A stretch of 64,000 nucleotides of DNA from Novosphingobium terrae (GTDB lineage: Bacteria; Pseudomonadota; Alphaproteobacteria; Sphingomonadales; Sphingomonadaceae), in assembly GCF_017163935.1 (NCBI RefSeq), contig NZ_JABVZR010000001.1, positions 1,426,001 to 1,490,000 of the forward strand. The letters run 5' to 3'. Under the pieces are notes generated by a model. The model worked only from the letters and a program-made list of their open reading frames with translations. It searched no databases and was not told the DNA's origin. Below, one piece after another: positions 49,643 to 59,867 of this stretch. The translations under genes were made by a program, and so were the position numbers. How positions within the stretch are numbered: position 1 is the first letter of the stretch; every line of letters begins with the position of its first letter.

Positions 49643-50740
49643 ATGAAGAAAGAGCTTGTCCTGTGGCCGCTGACCCTGCTGGCCTGCGCTTGCGACAATG
49701 GCGCCGGGCAGGCGGCGGGACAGGCCCAGCAGAGCGCCGCATCGGCTGTGTCGAGCGCCGCGCCATCTGCCGATCCGCGCGCACGGGATGTTGCCACGAT
49801 CAATCAGGCGCTGCCCCTGCCGCAGGGCGTGGCGCCTGTGCCCGCCCAGCCCGGGCCTCATGCCGCGCCCGATCCCTTTATCATCCGCGCCGAGGTGCTG
49901 CTGGCCCGGGCGCGGTTTTCCCCCGGCGTGATCGACGGCAAGCTGGGCACCAATCTGCGCCACGCCGTCGCCGCTTTTCAGGGCGCGCATGACCTGCCCG
50001 ACAGTGGCACCATCGATGGCAAGACATGGCAGGCGTTGCTGGCGCAGGCTCAGGGCGGGCGCGGCGTGGCGCAGATGTACACGCTGACGGCTCAGGACGT
50101 GCAGGGGCCCTTTGCGCCGAATGTGGGCGAGGATTTCGTCAAGCTGGCGGCGCTGCCCGGTGGGCCGCAATATGGCAGCTCGCTCGAAGCTCTGGCCGAG
50201 CGGTTCCATATGAGTCAGGATTTGCTCACTGCGCTGAACCCCGGTGTCGATCTGACCAAAGCGGGGCAGCGCATTCTGGTGGTCGATGCTGCGCCGCCCG
50301 CTTTCACCAAGGGTGATGTGGCACGTATCGAGGTCTCCAAATCGGAGGAAGCCGTGCGGGCCTATGGCAAGGACGGCACGCTCATCGCCTTCTACCCCGC
50401 CACCGTGGGATCGACCGAGCGCCCGTCGCCCAGCGGCAATCACAAGGTGGTGGGCGTGGCCTGGCATCCCGATTACACCTATGATCCCGCCAAGCTGAAA
50501 TGGGGGCCGCGCTCGGCGGGGAAACTGGTGATCAAGCCGGGGCCGAACAATCCGGTCGGCGCGGTGTGGATCGATCTCAATGCGCCCAGCTACGGCCTGC
50601 ACGGCACGCCCGAACCCGACACCATCGGCAAGACAGCCAGCCATGGCTGCGTGCGGATGACCAATTGGGATGCCGAAGCGCTGGCGGGCGGCGTGCTGCC
50701 GGGCATTGCGGTGAACTTCGTGGGAAACCGGGAGGCTTGA
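49643..50740 (+). CDS. L,D-transpeptidase lipoprotein with peptidoglycan-binding domain
   Basis: The enzyme forms or remodels 3-3 peptidoglycan crosslinks or attaches proteins to peptidoglycan. The 365-residue product has a lipoprotein signal (Cys near residue 15-17). A PG_binding_1 domain (ARFSPGVIDGKLGTNLRHAV) and a YkuD domain with YGLHGTPEPDTIG and the catalytic SHGCVRMTN follow. The ATG at 49643 follows AAAGGG. It stands alone between divergent and convergent neighbours. Confidence 0.92.
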   Translation: MKKELVLWPLTLLACACDNGAGQAAGQAQQSAASAVSSAAPSADPRARDVATINQALPLPQGVAPVPAQPGPHAAPDPFIIRAEVLLARARFSPGVIDGKLGTNLRHAVAAFQGAHDLPDSGTIDGKTWQALLAQAQGGRGVAQMYTLTAQDVQGPFAPNVGEDFVKLAALPGGPQYGSSLEALAERFHMSQDLLTALNPGVDLTKAGQRILVVDAAPPAFTKGDVARIEVSKSEEAVRAYGKDGTLIAFYPATVGSTERPSPSGNHKVVGVAWHPDYTYDPAKLKWGPRSAGKLVIKPGPNNPVGAVWIDLNAPSYGLHGTPEPDTIGKTASHGCVRMTNWDAEALAGGVLPGIAVNFVGNREA

Positions 50741-50744
50741 TTCT

Positions 50745-50933
50745 TCAGGCGAAGCGCTTTTTCTCGGTCACGTCGATCTGCACCACCTTGCCCGCGTGAA
50801 TGGTGAGGGCGATGTGGCCATAATCCAGCCGCTGGAGCGCGTTGCGCACCTCGGTCAGCGTGGTGTCCAGAGCGTTAGGGATGGCGTCCGGAGCTGCGGG
50901 TGGCACATCGAGGCGCTGGATGGGGATGGTCAT
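50745..50933 (-). CDS. YezD/DUF2292 family small protein
   Basis: The 62-residue protein matches the DUF2292 (YezD) pattern: LQRLDYGHIALTIHAGKVVQIDVTEKKRF, where YG-I-I-IH-GKVVQI is the family core. YezD-like genes are often near sulfur assimilation genes, although none are here. The ATG at 50933 has GGAGA 5 nt upstream. The upstream region carries a 6-5-6 inverted repeat that may be an operator. Confidence 0.8.
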   Translation of the reverse strand: MTIPIQRLDVPPAAPDAIPNALDTTLTEVRNALQRLDYGHIALTIHAGKVVQIDVTEKKRFA

Positions 50934-50972
50934 GATCGTCTCCGTCAGGCGGGATCGCCATGGTCTTTATAC

Positions 50973-50989
50973 CCTATTCGATAAATAGG
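50973..50989. promoter_or_regulatory. 6-5-6 inverted repeat upstream of the yezD-like gene
   Basis: CCTATT at 50973-50978 and AATAGG at 50984-50989 are perfect complements with a 5-nt spacer. The dyad lies 40 nt upstream of the yezD-like start in an A/T-rich promoter-like region. An Rrf2/CymR-type sulfur or Fe-S regulator site is one possibility. Confidence 0.5.
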
Positions 50990-51063
50990 AATAAATATGG
51001 TCCGTCAGGGTTGAAGCTGAAGATTTTCTAGGGCCTCGGCAAAGAAGCGTTGCGGGACAATTG

Positions 51064-51080
51064 CCTATCTAATGAGTAGG
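51064..51080. promoter_or_regulatory. Second, imperfect 6-5-6 inverted repeat
   Basis: CCTATC (51064-51069) and AGTAGG (51075-51080) repeat the arrangement at 50973 with the same 5-nt spacing, and 4 of 6 arm positions pair. It lies about 75 bp from the perfect site. Confidence 0.35.
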
Positions 51081-51398
51081 AAATAAGGCGTCGGCGCGGA
51101 AGACGGATTTTGCCCATCCCATCCTTCCGCGCCGATCGACCGGCGCTCCACGGTAAGGGCCGTCACGGCCTCGCCATCATGGCTGACATGGATGGCCCGG
51201 TTCATATCTGGCAGCATCTCATCCACGGTCCCGAAGGAGAGTTTGCCATGCAGGCCATGCGGTCGGCCTGACGCTGCGTGCAGTGCGCGCAAGCATGGCC
51301 GCTCTCCGGCGTTGCGGGCCTTGATGCAGGTCTATGCCGAAACTGCAAAGCGCATGGGGCTGGCCCTTTCCCGAAGCTCTGCCCCGGGCGTTCCGGGA

Positions 51399-53189
51399 TC
51401 AGGCGGCGATGGTCAGCCGGTTGCGCCCGCCATCCTTGGCGCGATAGAGCGCGGCATCGGCATCGCGCAGGATCTGTTCCGCAGTTTCGCCCGGAACCAG
51501 CGGAGCCAGACCCACGCTGACGGTGACGCTCACCACCTCACCGGTCAGTGAACGGCTTTCGCTGGCGGCCAGCCTCAGCCGCACCCTCTCGCACAGCAGC
51601 CGCGCCTGATCGAGGGAGGCCCCGCGGAACAGCACCGCGAATTCCTCGCCGCCCAGCCGCGCCACCACATGGCCCGCGCTTTCGTCATGCGCCGTGGTGC
51701 CGTGCAACACCGCCGCGAAAAGGGTCAGCACGCGGTCGCCGGTGGCATGGCCATAGCGATCGTTGATCAGCTTGAAGTGATCGAGGTCGAACAGCGCCAG
51801 ACAGCCGCCCCGATGGCTGGTGACCGCCGTTTCCAGCGCGCTATCGAAGGCGCGGCGGTTGGCCAGACCCGTCAGCGGGTCGGTCATCGCCTGGCGTTCC
51901 AGCTCATCCATGGCCATGCGGCGGCGGGTGGTGTCGCGGATGATCGAGATCGTGCCATTGGGCTGGCCGTCGGCGCCCGGCGCGCCGCACATATGGCTCT
52001 CCACCCAGACGGCGGTGCCGTCCTTGCGGATCAGGCGGTATTCGACGCTGATGGTCTGTTCGGAGTTTTCGAGGGTGCGATGGCGCGCCTCGACCACGGC
52101 GGGCAGATCGGCGGCGAGCACGATGTCATAGGCACAGCGGCTCACCAGATCCTCCGGGCGGTAGCCCCATTCGCGCAGCGCGGCGGGCGAGACATAGCGG
52201 ATCGTGCCATCGGCCCCCAGCCGCATCATCACATCGCTGGTGCGCTCGATGATCAGACGGTGCAGGGCATCGGCGGCGCGGACCTGACGCAGCAAATGCT
52301 GGCGGGCCTCCAGCTCCCCGGCCAGCGGCAGCAGGATCACCACCACCGAGGCGAAATAGATCTGCAGCACCTCCAGCCTCAGCGTCATGGTGGCATGCAG
52401 CAGCATGGTCGGCCCAAGCCCGGCCAGCGAGCAGCCAAGGCCCACCGTCAGCAGGATCACCACCGAGGCCACCGCCCCGAAGCGCCCCAGCCGGAAGGTG
52501 GCCGCCACCATCGGCACGATGGGCAGCACCACCAGCGGCACCACATCCTGCCCGAAGGTGATCGCCGCGCAAAGCGTGACCGCGCCCAGCAGCCCGGTGG
52601 CCTCCAGCGCCTGTGGGCGGCGCACGCTGCGCAGCCAGCCGCCGATCTGTCCGCGCAGGGCCAGCAGCAGCGGCGGGGAAAAGACCACGAAGCCCAGAGC
52701 ATGGGCGGTAAACCAGTCGCGCCACGCCGAGCCATAGGGGATGCCCTTGGCCAGATGCGCGCATACCGCCCCGGCCAGCGCGCTGACGGCAGGCACCAGC
52801 AGGCCGACCACGACGATAAAGCGCAGCGCTTCGGTCACGGATTCGAAGCGGCCGAAGCGGGGGTGGACGCGCTTCATCAGCCAGGCCGCGCTCCAGGCCT
52901 CGGCCACGCCGATCACCGCAAGAGGCAGGGTCAGCCAGCCGCCGAAGCCGAACAGGCCGATCGAGGCGATGCCGGCGGGCAGGCAGGCCAGCAGCAATGG
53001 CCACCAGCGGCGGCGCGGGGTGATCGAGAGCAGCGAAAACAGCACCGCGCCCGCCAGCCAGACGATCGCCACCCCGCCGTCAAAGCGCGTCAGCTGCAGC
53101 GCGATGGCGGTACACAGAAAATAGGCGCCCGCCGCGAAGAGCGCCTTGAACAGCGGGAATGAAGCAGAAGAACGGGGCGACACCGACAT
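51399..53189 (-). CDS. Diguanylate cyclase with MASE1, PAS and GGDEF domains
   Basis: This is a membrane-anchored c-di-GMP synthase. The N-terminal ~290 residues form a MASE1-like eight-helix sensor. A PAS domain (TSDVMMRLGADGTIRYVS, then VESHMCGAPG and IRDTTRRR) and a GGDEF domain (MTDPLTGLANRRAFD, FDLDHFKLINDRYGH, RLGGEEF) follow. GGEEF is the active-site form, so it should be catalytic. The RxxD inhibitory site five residues upstream is not present. The ATG at 53189 has AAGGG 6 nt upstream; ATG 53195 is possible. No EAL domain is attached. Confidence 0.92.
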   Translation of the reverse strand: MSVSPRSSASFPLFKALFAAGAYFLCTAIALQLTRFDGGVAIVWLAGAVLFSLLSITPRRRWWPLLLACLPAGIASIGLFGFGGWLTLPLAVIGVAEAWSAAWLMKRVHPRFGRFESVTEALRFIVVVGLLVPAVSALAGAVCAHLAKGIPYGSAWRDWFTAHALGFVVFSPPLLLALRGQIGGWLRSVRRPQALEATGLLGAVTLCAAITFGQDVVPLVVLPIVPMVAATFRLGRFGAVASVVILLTVGLGCSLAGLGPTMLLHATMTLRLEVLQIYFASVVVILLPLAGELEARQHLLRQVRAADALHRLIIERTSDVMMRLGADGTIRYVSPAALREWGYRPEDLVSRCAYDIVLAADLPAVVEARHRTLENSEQTISVEYRLIRKDGTAVWVESHMCGAPGADGQPNGTISIIRDTTRRRMAMDELERQAMTDPLTGLANRRAFDSALETAVTSHRGGCLALFDLDHFKLINDRYGHATGDRVLTLFAAVLHGTTAHDESAGHVVARLGGEEFAVLFRGASLDQARLLCERVRLRLAASESRSLTGEVVSVTVSVGLAPLVPGETAEQILRDADAALYRAKDGGRNRLTIAA

Positions 53190-53248
53190 GCCCATCCCTT
53201 GCCCGAAAACGGTTAATGAATGCCTTGTTGACGGCGTAAAGAGGTGTT

Positions 53249-53398
53249 TCAGGCCGGTCCGGGGCCGTCCTGATCGGGCAGGGGATCGTCCTGAGGCGTC
53301 TCTCTGGGCGGCATGGGGCTGTAGGGCACGCCCGAGGGATGGGGCACCTGCGGCGCATCGGGCTGGGGGCCGTCGGGCGGTTCGGGGGTGGTGGCCAT
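53249..53398 (-). CDS. Small proline-rich protein (49 aa)
   Basis: A 49-codon frame starts ATG 53398 with GGAG 7 nt upstream and encodes an acidic, Pro/Asp-rich peptide (MATTPEPPDGPQPDAPQVPH, then a PSGVPYSPMPP segment). It lies 29 nt after the receiver-protein gene in the same direction, so it is probably cotranscribed. No hydrophobic segment is present. The function is unknown. Codon bias agrees with real genes in the window. Confidence 0.6.
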   Translation of the reverse strand: MATTPEPPDGPQPDAPQVPHPSGVPYSPMPPRETPQDDPLPDQDGPGPA

Positions 53399-53427
53399 GG
53401 TGGTTCTCCTTGCTGGCTGGTTGGGGT

Positions 53428-53805
53428 TTAGCGGCTCAGCAGGTCCTTGACCTGATCGATCACATCGCCCTGCGAATAAGGCTTGGCGAGAAAGCGTCCG
53501 TCTTCCGGCATATCCTCGCCGCTGACCTGCCGTTGGCCCGAGGTCAGCAGCAGGCGGATGCCCGGCCAGCGACGATGCACCAGCTCGGCCAGTTCGACGC
53601 CATTCATGCTGCCGGGCATGTCGATATCGCTGAAGAGCAGCCGCACATCGGGGGCCTGCTCCAGCAGGGTGATGGCCTCATCGGCGCTGGCGGCCTCCAG
53701 CACCTGATACCCCTGATCCTCCAGAAGATCGACGCCGTTCATGCGGATCATCGGCTCATCTTCGACCACCAGCACCATCGTGCCTCTGTCGATTCTCGGG
53801 CCCAT
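53428..53805 (-). CDS. Stand-alone response regulator receiver protein
   Basis: The 125-residue receiver domain has the acidic pair in VVEDEP, the phospho-acceptor Asp at about 60 (FSDIDMPGSMNG), a conserved TSGQ and a C-terminal Lys in FLAKPYS. There is no output domain. This FixJ/CheY-like single-domain type is common as a downstream partner of HWE/HisKA2 sensor kinases in alphaproteobacteria, but no kinase lies next to it. It precedes the 49-residue ORF. Confidence 0.9.
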   Translation of the reverse strand: MGPRIDRGTMVLVVEDEPMIRMNGVDLLEDQGYQVLEAASADEAITLLEQAPDVRLLFSDIDMPGSMNGVELAELVHRRWPGIRLLLTSGQRQVSGEDMPEDGRFLAKPYSQGDVIDQVKDLLSR

Positions 53806-53903
53806 AACCGTTCTCCTGCCTGTGTGGCCAAGCCCCGGTCAGGGCGTGGGTCTGGACTGTTGCGAACGCCTGAGACGGCGTGAGGATGCATCGTGTCTTA
53901 ACT

Positions 53904-54833
53904 TTATTCCGCCGGGCCCGAAGCCGCCTGTGCTGTGGCATGGCGCTGCACCTCGCAATTCAGCTCGGCGCCGAAGAGCAGGGCGTAGATCGAGAGATAG
54001 AGCCATGTCAGCAGCACCACCGGCGCGCTGAGCGAGCCGTAAGTGGCGCTGTAATTGCCGAAACGCGCGACATAGACCCCGAAGCCCAAAGCCAGCAGCA
54101 TCCAGCAGGCAGAGGCCAGCAGCGACCCCGGATTGAGCCAGACCCAGCGCGCATTTTTCCGCGAGGGGCCGTAGCGATAGAGGATCGCCGAGGCCGCCGT
54201 GCCGCTGAGGCCCAGGATGCCGTAGGTGGTCAGCTTGCCCAGCACCAGCAGCACGATGGGCGCGCCGGGCACGAGCTTTTGCAAATGCCCCAGCGCCGTG
54301 ATCGCCACCATGGCGAGGATGACGGTCAACACCGCCAGACCGGTCGTGCCGATGGCCAGCAGGGTGACGATGATATAGCTGCGCCGCTCCTTCACCTCAT
54401 AGGCGATGTTGAGCGCGGTGATGATCGACCCGGCCCCGTTGCGCGCGGCAAACAGCGCCAGCGCCAGCGCAAACAGCGCGCCGAAGCCCTTCTTGCCGCT
54501 GGAGGTCTGGACCACCTCCATCAGCTGCTGCCCCACGAAATGGGCGGCATCGGGCGGCATCACCGAGGTCAGGGATCTCATGTCCCGCACCACCGTTTCC
54601 GGATCGGCGACCATCCCATAGGTCAGCACCACCGCGCCCAGCAGCGGCACCAGCGCCAGAAAGGCGTAAAAGGCCACACCTGCCGAAATCAGCGCGATGT
54701 TGTCATTGCCGGCTTCCTGCCAGCTGTCCCACAGCGCCCTGCGCCAGGCTTTCGGGGAGAGCCGGTGGAAGGCATCGGCCTGCACGGCTTGTGCTTCATG
54801 AGCCGGTGGCTGGCCTCCTGCGCCTCTATCCAT
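53904..54833 (-). CDS. YihY/BrkB family inner-membrane protein
   Basis: The 309-residue protein has six membrane helices and the family segments GNDNIALISAGVAFYAFLALVPLLGA, NGAGSIITALNIAYEVKERRS and LTWLYLSIYALLFGAELNCE. It was once annotated as ribonuclease BN, but the function is not known. A 9-bp hairpin (54862-54870 with 54874-54882) lies just upstream. Confidence 0.9.
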   Translation of the reverse strand: MDRGAGGQPPAHEAQAVQADAFHRLSPKAWRRALWDSWQEAGNDNIALISAGVAFYAFLALVPLLGAVVLTYGMVADPETVVRDMRSLTSVMPPDAAHFVGQQLMEVVQTSSGKKGFGALFALALALFAARNGAGSIITALNIAYEVKERRSYIIVTLLAIGTTGLAVLTVILAMVAITALGHLQKLVPGAPIVLLVLGKLTTYGILGLSGTAASAILYRYGPSRKNARWVWLNPGSLLASACWMLLALGFGVYVARFGNYSATYGSLSAPVVLLTWLYLSIYALLFGAELNCEVQRHATAQAASGPAE

Positions 54834-54956
54834 CGATTGCTGCCCCTGTTGTGTTCGATCCCCGGCATCGCCCCGATGCCGGTCATACTCTCAATGCCGG
54901 GGCAAGGCTTTGGGTTCCATTTCATGATATTGCGCGCGGGCCGGGCATGCTCTGCC

Positions 54957-55979
54957 TTACGCGCTATGCGCCTGCCGTTCCGAGCGCTGGCGGATGACAT
55001 TGAGCACCGCCCCGTGGAAATCATTGAGGAACAGATGGCCCCACAGATCGCAATAGGCGTTGATCGGGGTGGCGATGCGGTAGCGGGTGGTCAGTGTCAG
55101 CCGGGTGCGGCCCTGAGGCAGGGGGGAGAGGCGGTATTCGCCGCCCAACAGCTTGAGATAGGGGCTGTCCACCTTGATATGGCCCTCCACCGCCTTGGGG
55201 ATCGAGCCCGGGCCGAAGCGGAAGGTCCAGCTGAGCGCGCGATCCTGCTGCCAGCCGGTGACGACCTCCTCGAAGGTGACGCCTTTGGTCCAGCGCAGAT
55301 GGCGCACGGCGCCCACGCCCTGGCTGTCGATGCGGGCATCGATGGGGCGGGGTACGCCGACGATGTTATGGCTGAAGGTCCAGCGGCGCTCCTCCGGCCT
55401 GATTTCGGGGATTTCCACCGTGTTGCGCCAGACGACCTGCGGTGGCGCGTCTATGTCCATCACCGTCTGCACCTGATCCTCCAGCGGCGGCGCGGGAGCT
55501 GATGGCGCTCCGGGCAGGCCGAAGAGCGGCAGCGCCATGAAGCAGGAGGCCACCGAGCGCGAACGCAGCTTGCGCAGGCACAGGAAGGTCAGCCACGATC
55601 CCAGCGCCGATCCTGCGAAGAAAAAGGGCGCGGCCATGGCGACGCAGATGCCCCCTTCGCGCAGCACCACGAAGGACAGCAGGATAAACAGCGTGATGCA
55701 GATCCAGCCGATCTTGATGTTGCGCTTGAGGCGGCCTTCCCCGCGCGGATCGGCGGCGATGGTGGCGACGCTGGCAATCGCCATGGGGAAGAACAGTAGC
55801 CCGCCGAAAAACGGCAAGGGGTTATCCGAGGCATCCCCGCTCCAGATCAGCGCGTACATGATCAGGCCATAGACCAGCGCGGCGGGGACCGCGAAAAGCA
55901 GCCGCTCGGTGATGGAGGGGCGCGGCATGGCCGGGTCTGGCGGGCGAGCCTCTGGCGGGGGTGTGTCTGGCGAGGTCAC
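54957..55979 (-). CDS. Membrane protein with C-terminal SRPBCC (START-like) domain
   Basis: The 340-residue protein has a Pro-rich N-terminus, then about four membrane helices (residues 28-155). A soluble domain begins DQVQTVMDIDAPPQVVWRNTVEIPEI and ends NDFHGAVLNVIRQRSE, typical of SRPBCC/polyketide-cyclase-like folds that bind hydrophobic ligands. The combination suggests a membrane-associated lipid or ligand binder. No specific function is assigned. Confidence 0.65.
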   Translation of the reverse strand: MTSPDTPPPEARPPDPAMPRPSITERLLFAVPAALVYGLIMYALIWSGDASDNPLPFFGGLLFFPMAIASVATIAADPRGEGRLKRNIKIGWICITLFILLSFVVLREGGICVAMAAPFFFAGSALGSWLTFLCLRKLRSRSVASCFMALPLFGLPGAPSAPAPPLEDQVQTVMDIDAPPQVVWRNTVEIPEIRPEERRWTFSHNIVGVPRPIDARIDSQGVGAVRHLRWTKGVTFEEVVTGWQQDRALSWTFRFGPGSIPKAVEGHIKVDSPYLKLLGGEYRLSPLPQGRTRLTLTTRYRIATPINAYCDLWGHLFLNDFHGAVLNVIRQRSERQAHSA

Positions 55980-56055
55980 GGGGAATTGCTTTCACTGCGT
56001 CGGGCCGGTTGGCAGGCAGTGTGAAGCAAACTGCGGAATACAGGCAACAAAAAAG

Positions 56056-56092
56056 CCCAACAAAAAAGGCGGTGACCGAAGCCACCGCCTTT
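56056..56092 (-). terminator. Intrinsic terminator of rpsD
   Basis: The arms 56065-56074 and 56083-56092 pair perfectly over 10 bp. On the minus strand the hairpin is followed by TTTTTTGTT. It lies 29 nt beyond the rpsD stop. Confidence 0.9.
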
Positions 56093-56120
56093 CCTGTTCG
56101 TTCCCGAAAGGGACCAGATC

Positions 56121-56732
56121 TTAGCGCGAGTAGAACTCGACGACCAGATTGGGTTCCATCTTCACGGGGTAAGGCACCTCGTCCAGCGTGGGGACGCGGA
56201 CGAAGGTCGCCTTGTCGGCCTCGGCGGCCACATAGTCGGGGATCTCGCGCTCGGGCAGAACCTGAGCTTCGGCGATCAGGGCCATTTCCTTGGCCTTCTT
56301 GCCGAGCGAGATCACGTCGCCGGGGCGCACGCGACGCGAAGCGATGTTGCACTTCACGCCGTTCACGAAGATGTGACCGTGCGACACGATCTGACGGGCC
56401 GAGAAGATGGTCGGCGCGAACTTGGCGCGGTACACGACCATGTCCAGACGCTGCTCCAGCAGACCGATCAGGTTCTGGCCGGTGTCGCCCTTCAGGCGTG
56501 CGGCTTCCTGATAGGTGGCCTTGAACTGCTTCTCGGTCACGTCGCCGTAGTAGCCCTTCAGCTTCTGCTTGGCGCGCAGCTGCAGACCGAAGTCCGAAAC
56601 CTTGCCCTTGCGGCGCTGACCGTGCTGGCCCGGGCCGTAGCTGCGGCGGTTGACCGAGCTCTTGGGACGGCCCCAGATGTTCTCGCCAAGGCGGCGATCG
56701 ATTTTGTACTTAGATGCGTGGCGCTTCGACAA
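56121..56732 (-). CDS. rpsD: 30S ribosomal protein S4
   Basis: S4 nucleates 30S assembly. The 203-residue protein has [21 protein letters not shown] and the S4 RNA-binding domain ([29 protein letters not shown]). The zinc-finger cysteines found in some S4 proteins are absent, as in the C-minus class. It is monocistronic, not in an alpha operon with rpsM/rpsK/rpoA, which is usual for alphaproteobacteria. A GC hairpin (56873-56879 with 56886-56892) lies in the possible leader. Confidence 0.96.
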   Translation of the reverse strand: MSKRHASKYKIDRRLGENIWGRPKSSVNRRSYGPGQHGQRRKGKVSDFGLQLRAKQKLKGYYGDVTEKQFKATYQEAARLKGDTGQNLIGLLEQRLDMVVYRAKFAPTIFSARQIVSHGHIFVNGVKCNIASRRVRPGDVISLGKKAKEMALIAEAQVLPEREIPDYVAAEADKATFVRVPTLDEVPYPVKMEPNLVVEFYSR

Positions 56733-56963
56733 AGGCCATTCCTTCCTATTTGCATGCCCGGCCGATGCCGCTTCGCGAGCACCGGGCGCCGGTCTGTTTC
56801 ATCCGGCGCGCACCCTGCAAGCGACTCCTGCAGGCGGCCACCGCTTCACCGGAGTGCGGGGCCAATGGAAAGGCCCGCCGGTGAGGGCGGGCTCCATGTA
56901 GGGACGGGCCGTTAGCGGCTTGAGGCTGCTTCGTCAAGCGCCCATACTGCTGACGGCGTCAGA

Positions 56964-57233
56964 TCAGGTGCCGGGGCCTTTCAGCGAAGGACCGGCGCCG
57001 TTGAGCGCGCCGTCCGCCGCTGACTGGTTCGCCTTGTCGATCGAGGCCCATTCCTCCTTGGAATGGCAGACATAGCGCGGCATCACCGAGCCCAAAGATG
57101 TGTCAGCACGGCAGATCTTCTTGGGCTTGGCGGCCTTGGCAGAAGACGCCGCCGCTGCTGGCGCATCCTGAGCCAGAGCGGGAACGGCAAGAGCTGCCCC
57201 CGCCAGCATGGCGAGAGAAAGAAGAAAACGCAT
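56964..57233 (-). CDS. Small secreted protein with two conserved cysteines
   Basis: The 89-residue product has a signal peptide (cleavage near ALA-QD, residue 21) and an Ala/Lys segment. A core CRADTSLGSVMPRYVCHSKEEW follows, with the Cys pair 15 residues apart. Proteins of this CR-T-GS-C-EEW type are frequent in sphingomonads; their role is unknown. The start at 57233 is chosen for the signal peptide; the frame is open to 57299. Confidence 0.7.
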   Translation of the reverse strand: MRFLLSLAMLAGAALAVPALAQDAPAAAASSAKAAKPKKICRADTSLGSVMPRYVCHSKEEWASIDKANQSAADGALNGAGPSLKGPGT

Positions 57234-57314
57234 GGAATTTGCCCCTGTTGCAAACTGTTGCTGCAGCTTGCCAGCGTAACGCGCGGACGCAAGGGGCAAT
57301 ATGCCGGAATGCGA

Positions 57315-58049
57315 TCAGTCGCGCCGTTCACGCCCCAGGGCGGAAAGGATGCCGCGCATGGTCCGCACCTCCAGATGGTTCCACTGCGGCTTGGTCAGCA
57401 TGGAACGCAGCGTGCGGTGCGTGGCGGCGGCGCGGCTTTCGGGGAAGAAATAGCCCTTGGGTTCCAGCAGGGCCTCGAAATGGCCGATCATGCCTTCCAG
57501 CTCATCCTGCGGGGCAGGGGGGAGCAGCTCTTCCTGCGTGGGCTGGGCCAGTTCCCCGGCGCGTCCGACACCTTTGGACCATTCATAGGCGCAAAGAATC
57601 ACCGCCTGCGCCAGATTGAGCGAGGCGAATTCCGGGTTGATCGGCACGGTGATGATGGCGCGGGCCAGCGCCACATCGTCGGTTTCAAGGCCCGAACGCT
57701 CGGGGCCGAAGACGATGGCGCTGCGGCTCTGCGCGGCATTGGTGTGGATTTCGCGCGAGGCTTCCTCGGGCGTCAGCACCGGCTTGGTCACGCCGCGCTT
57801 GCGCACGGTGGTGGCATAGACATGGGCGCAATCATGCACCGCCTCGGCCAGACTTTCGAAGACCTGTGCCTGTTCCAGCACCACATCGGCCCCCGAAGCG
57901 GCGGGCCCGGCGCTGGGATTGGGCCAGCCGTCTCGTGGCGAGACCAGCCGCATTTCGGTGAGGCCGAAGTTGAGCATGGCGCGCGCGGCCTTGCCGATGT
58001 TCTCGCCCAGCTGCGGGCGCACCAGCACGATAACGGGTTTGTTAGTCAT
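57315..58049 (-). CDS. trmJ: tRNA/rRNA 2'-O-methyltransferase, TrmJ/SpoU family
   Basis: The 244-residue SPOUT methyltransferase probably modifies position 32 of tRNAs. It starts with [24 protein letters not shown] and has [18 protein letters not shown] and [21 protein letters not shown], the knotted SAM-binding motifs, followed by a TrmJ-type C-terminal extension. The ATG at 58049 overlaps the nrdR stop by 8 nt, so it is translationally linked in the rpiB-glyA-nrdR-trmJ operon. Confidence 0.88.
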   Translation of the reverse strand: MTNKPVIVLVRPQLGENIGKAARAMLNFGLTEMRLVSPRDGWPNPSAGPAASGADVVLEQAQVFESLAEAVHDCAHVYATTVRKRGVTKPVLTPEEASREIHTNAAQSRSAIVFGPERSGLETDDVALARAIITVPINPEFASLNLAQAVILCAYEWSKGVGRAGELAQPTQEELLPPAPQDELEGMIGHFEALLEPKGYFFPESRAAATHRTLRSMLTKPQWNHLEVRTMRGILSALGRERRD

Positions 58050-58530
58050 GGGCCCGGCTCCCGATATCGCGGACATTGCTGGCGAATTCCTCGAAGTCAC
58101 GCGCTTCGGAGAAATCGCGATAGACCGAGGCGAAACGGATATAAGCCACGCTGTCGAGCTGGCGCAGGCCCTCCATCACCATCTCGCCGATGGCGTGGCT
58201 GGCGATTTCGCTTTCACCCATGGTCTCGATCTGGCGCTGGATGCCGCTGACCAGCTGGTCCAGCCGTTCCTGAGCGATGCCACGCTTGCGGCAGGCCAGC
58301 GAAACGGATTTGTCGATCTTGGAGCGATCGAAAGGTTCGCGGCGAGTGGGGGCGTCAGAGGCGCCCCCACTCTTGATCACGAAAACCTCACGCAGCTGTA
58401 CGCGCTCAAAGGTGCTGAACCGTCCGCCGCAGTTTTCACACTGGCGGCGGCGGCGGATCGCGGTGTTGTCCTCGGCGGGACGCGAATCCTTCACCTGGGT
58501 GTTGTCATGGGCGCAGAAAGGGCAACGCAA
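58042..58530 (-). CDS. nrdR: Transcriptional repressor NrdR
   Basis: NrdR represses ribonucleotide reductase genes in response to dATP/ATP. The 162-residue protein has a zinc ribbon (CPFC at residues 3-6 and CENCG at about 31-35), an RRRRQC segment and an ATP-cone domain (VFVIKSGG...[20 protein letters not shown]). It is next to glyA, as in many alphaproteobacteria. Confidence 0.96.
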   Translation of the reverse strand: MRCPFCAHDNTQVKDSRPAEDNTAIRRRRQCENCGGRFSTFERVQLREVFVIKSGGASDAPTRREPFDRSKIDKSVSLACRKRGIAQERLDQLVSGIQRQIETMGESEIASHAIGEMVMEGLRQLDSVAYIRFASVYRDFSEARDFEEFASNVRDIGSRAHD

Positions 58531-58545
58531 GGTTCAGGCTTCCGC

Positions 58546-59856
<1,311 letters not shown>

Positions 59857-59867
59857 ATGCGTGTCCT

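Larger units (their letters stand above)
50934..51398. other. Intergenic region between the yezD-like gene and the cyclase gene
   Basis: This 465-nt stretch holds no supported gene. Frames at 51065-51292 and 51192-51551 lack an SD and family character. An A/T-rich part (50960-51080) holds two related inverted repeats. Confidence 0.4.

Noticed and set aside
51065..51551. Small frames on both strands upstream of the yezD-like gene
   Set aside because: They overlap each other, lack an SD and show no conserved-looking sequence. The region is better read as regulatory or non-coding.
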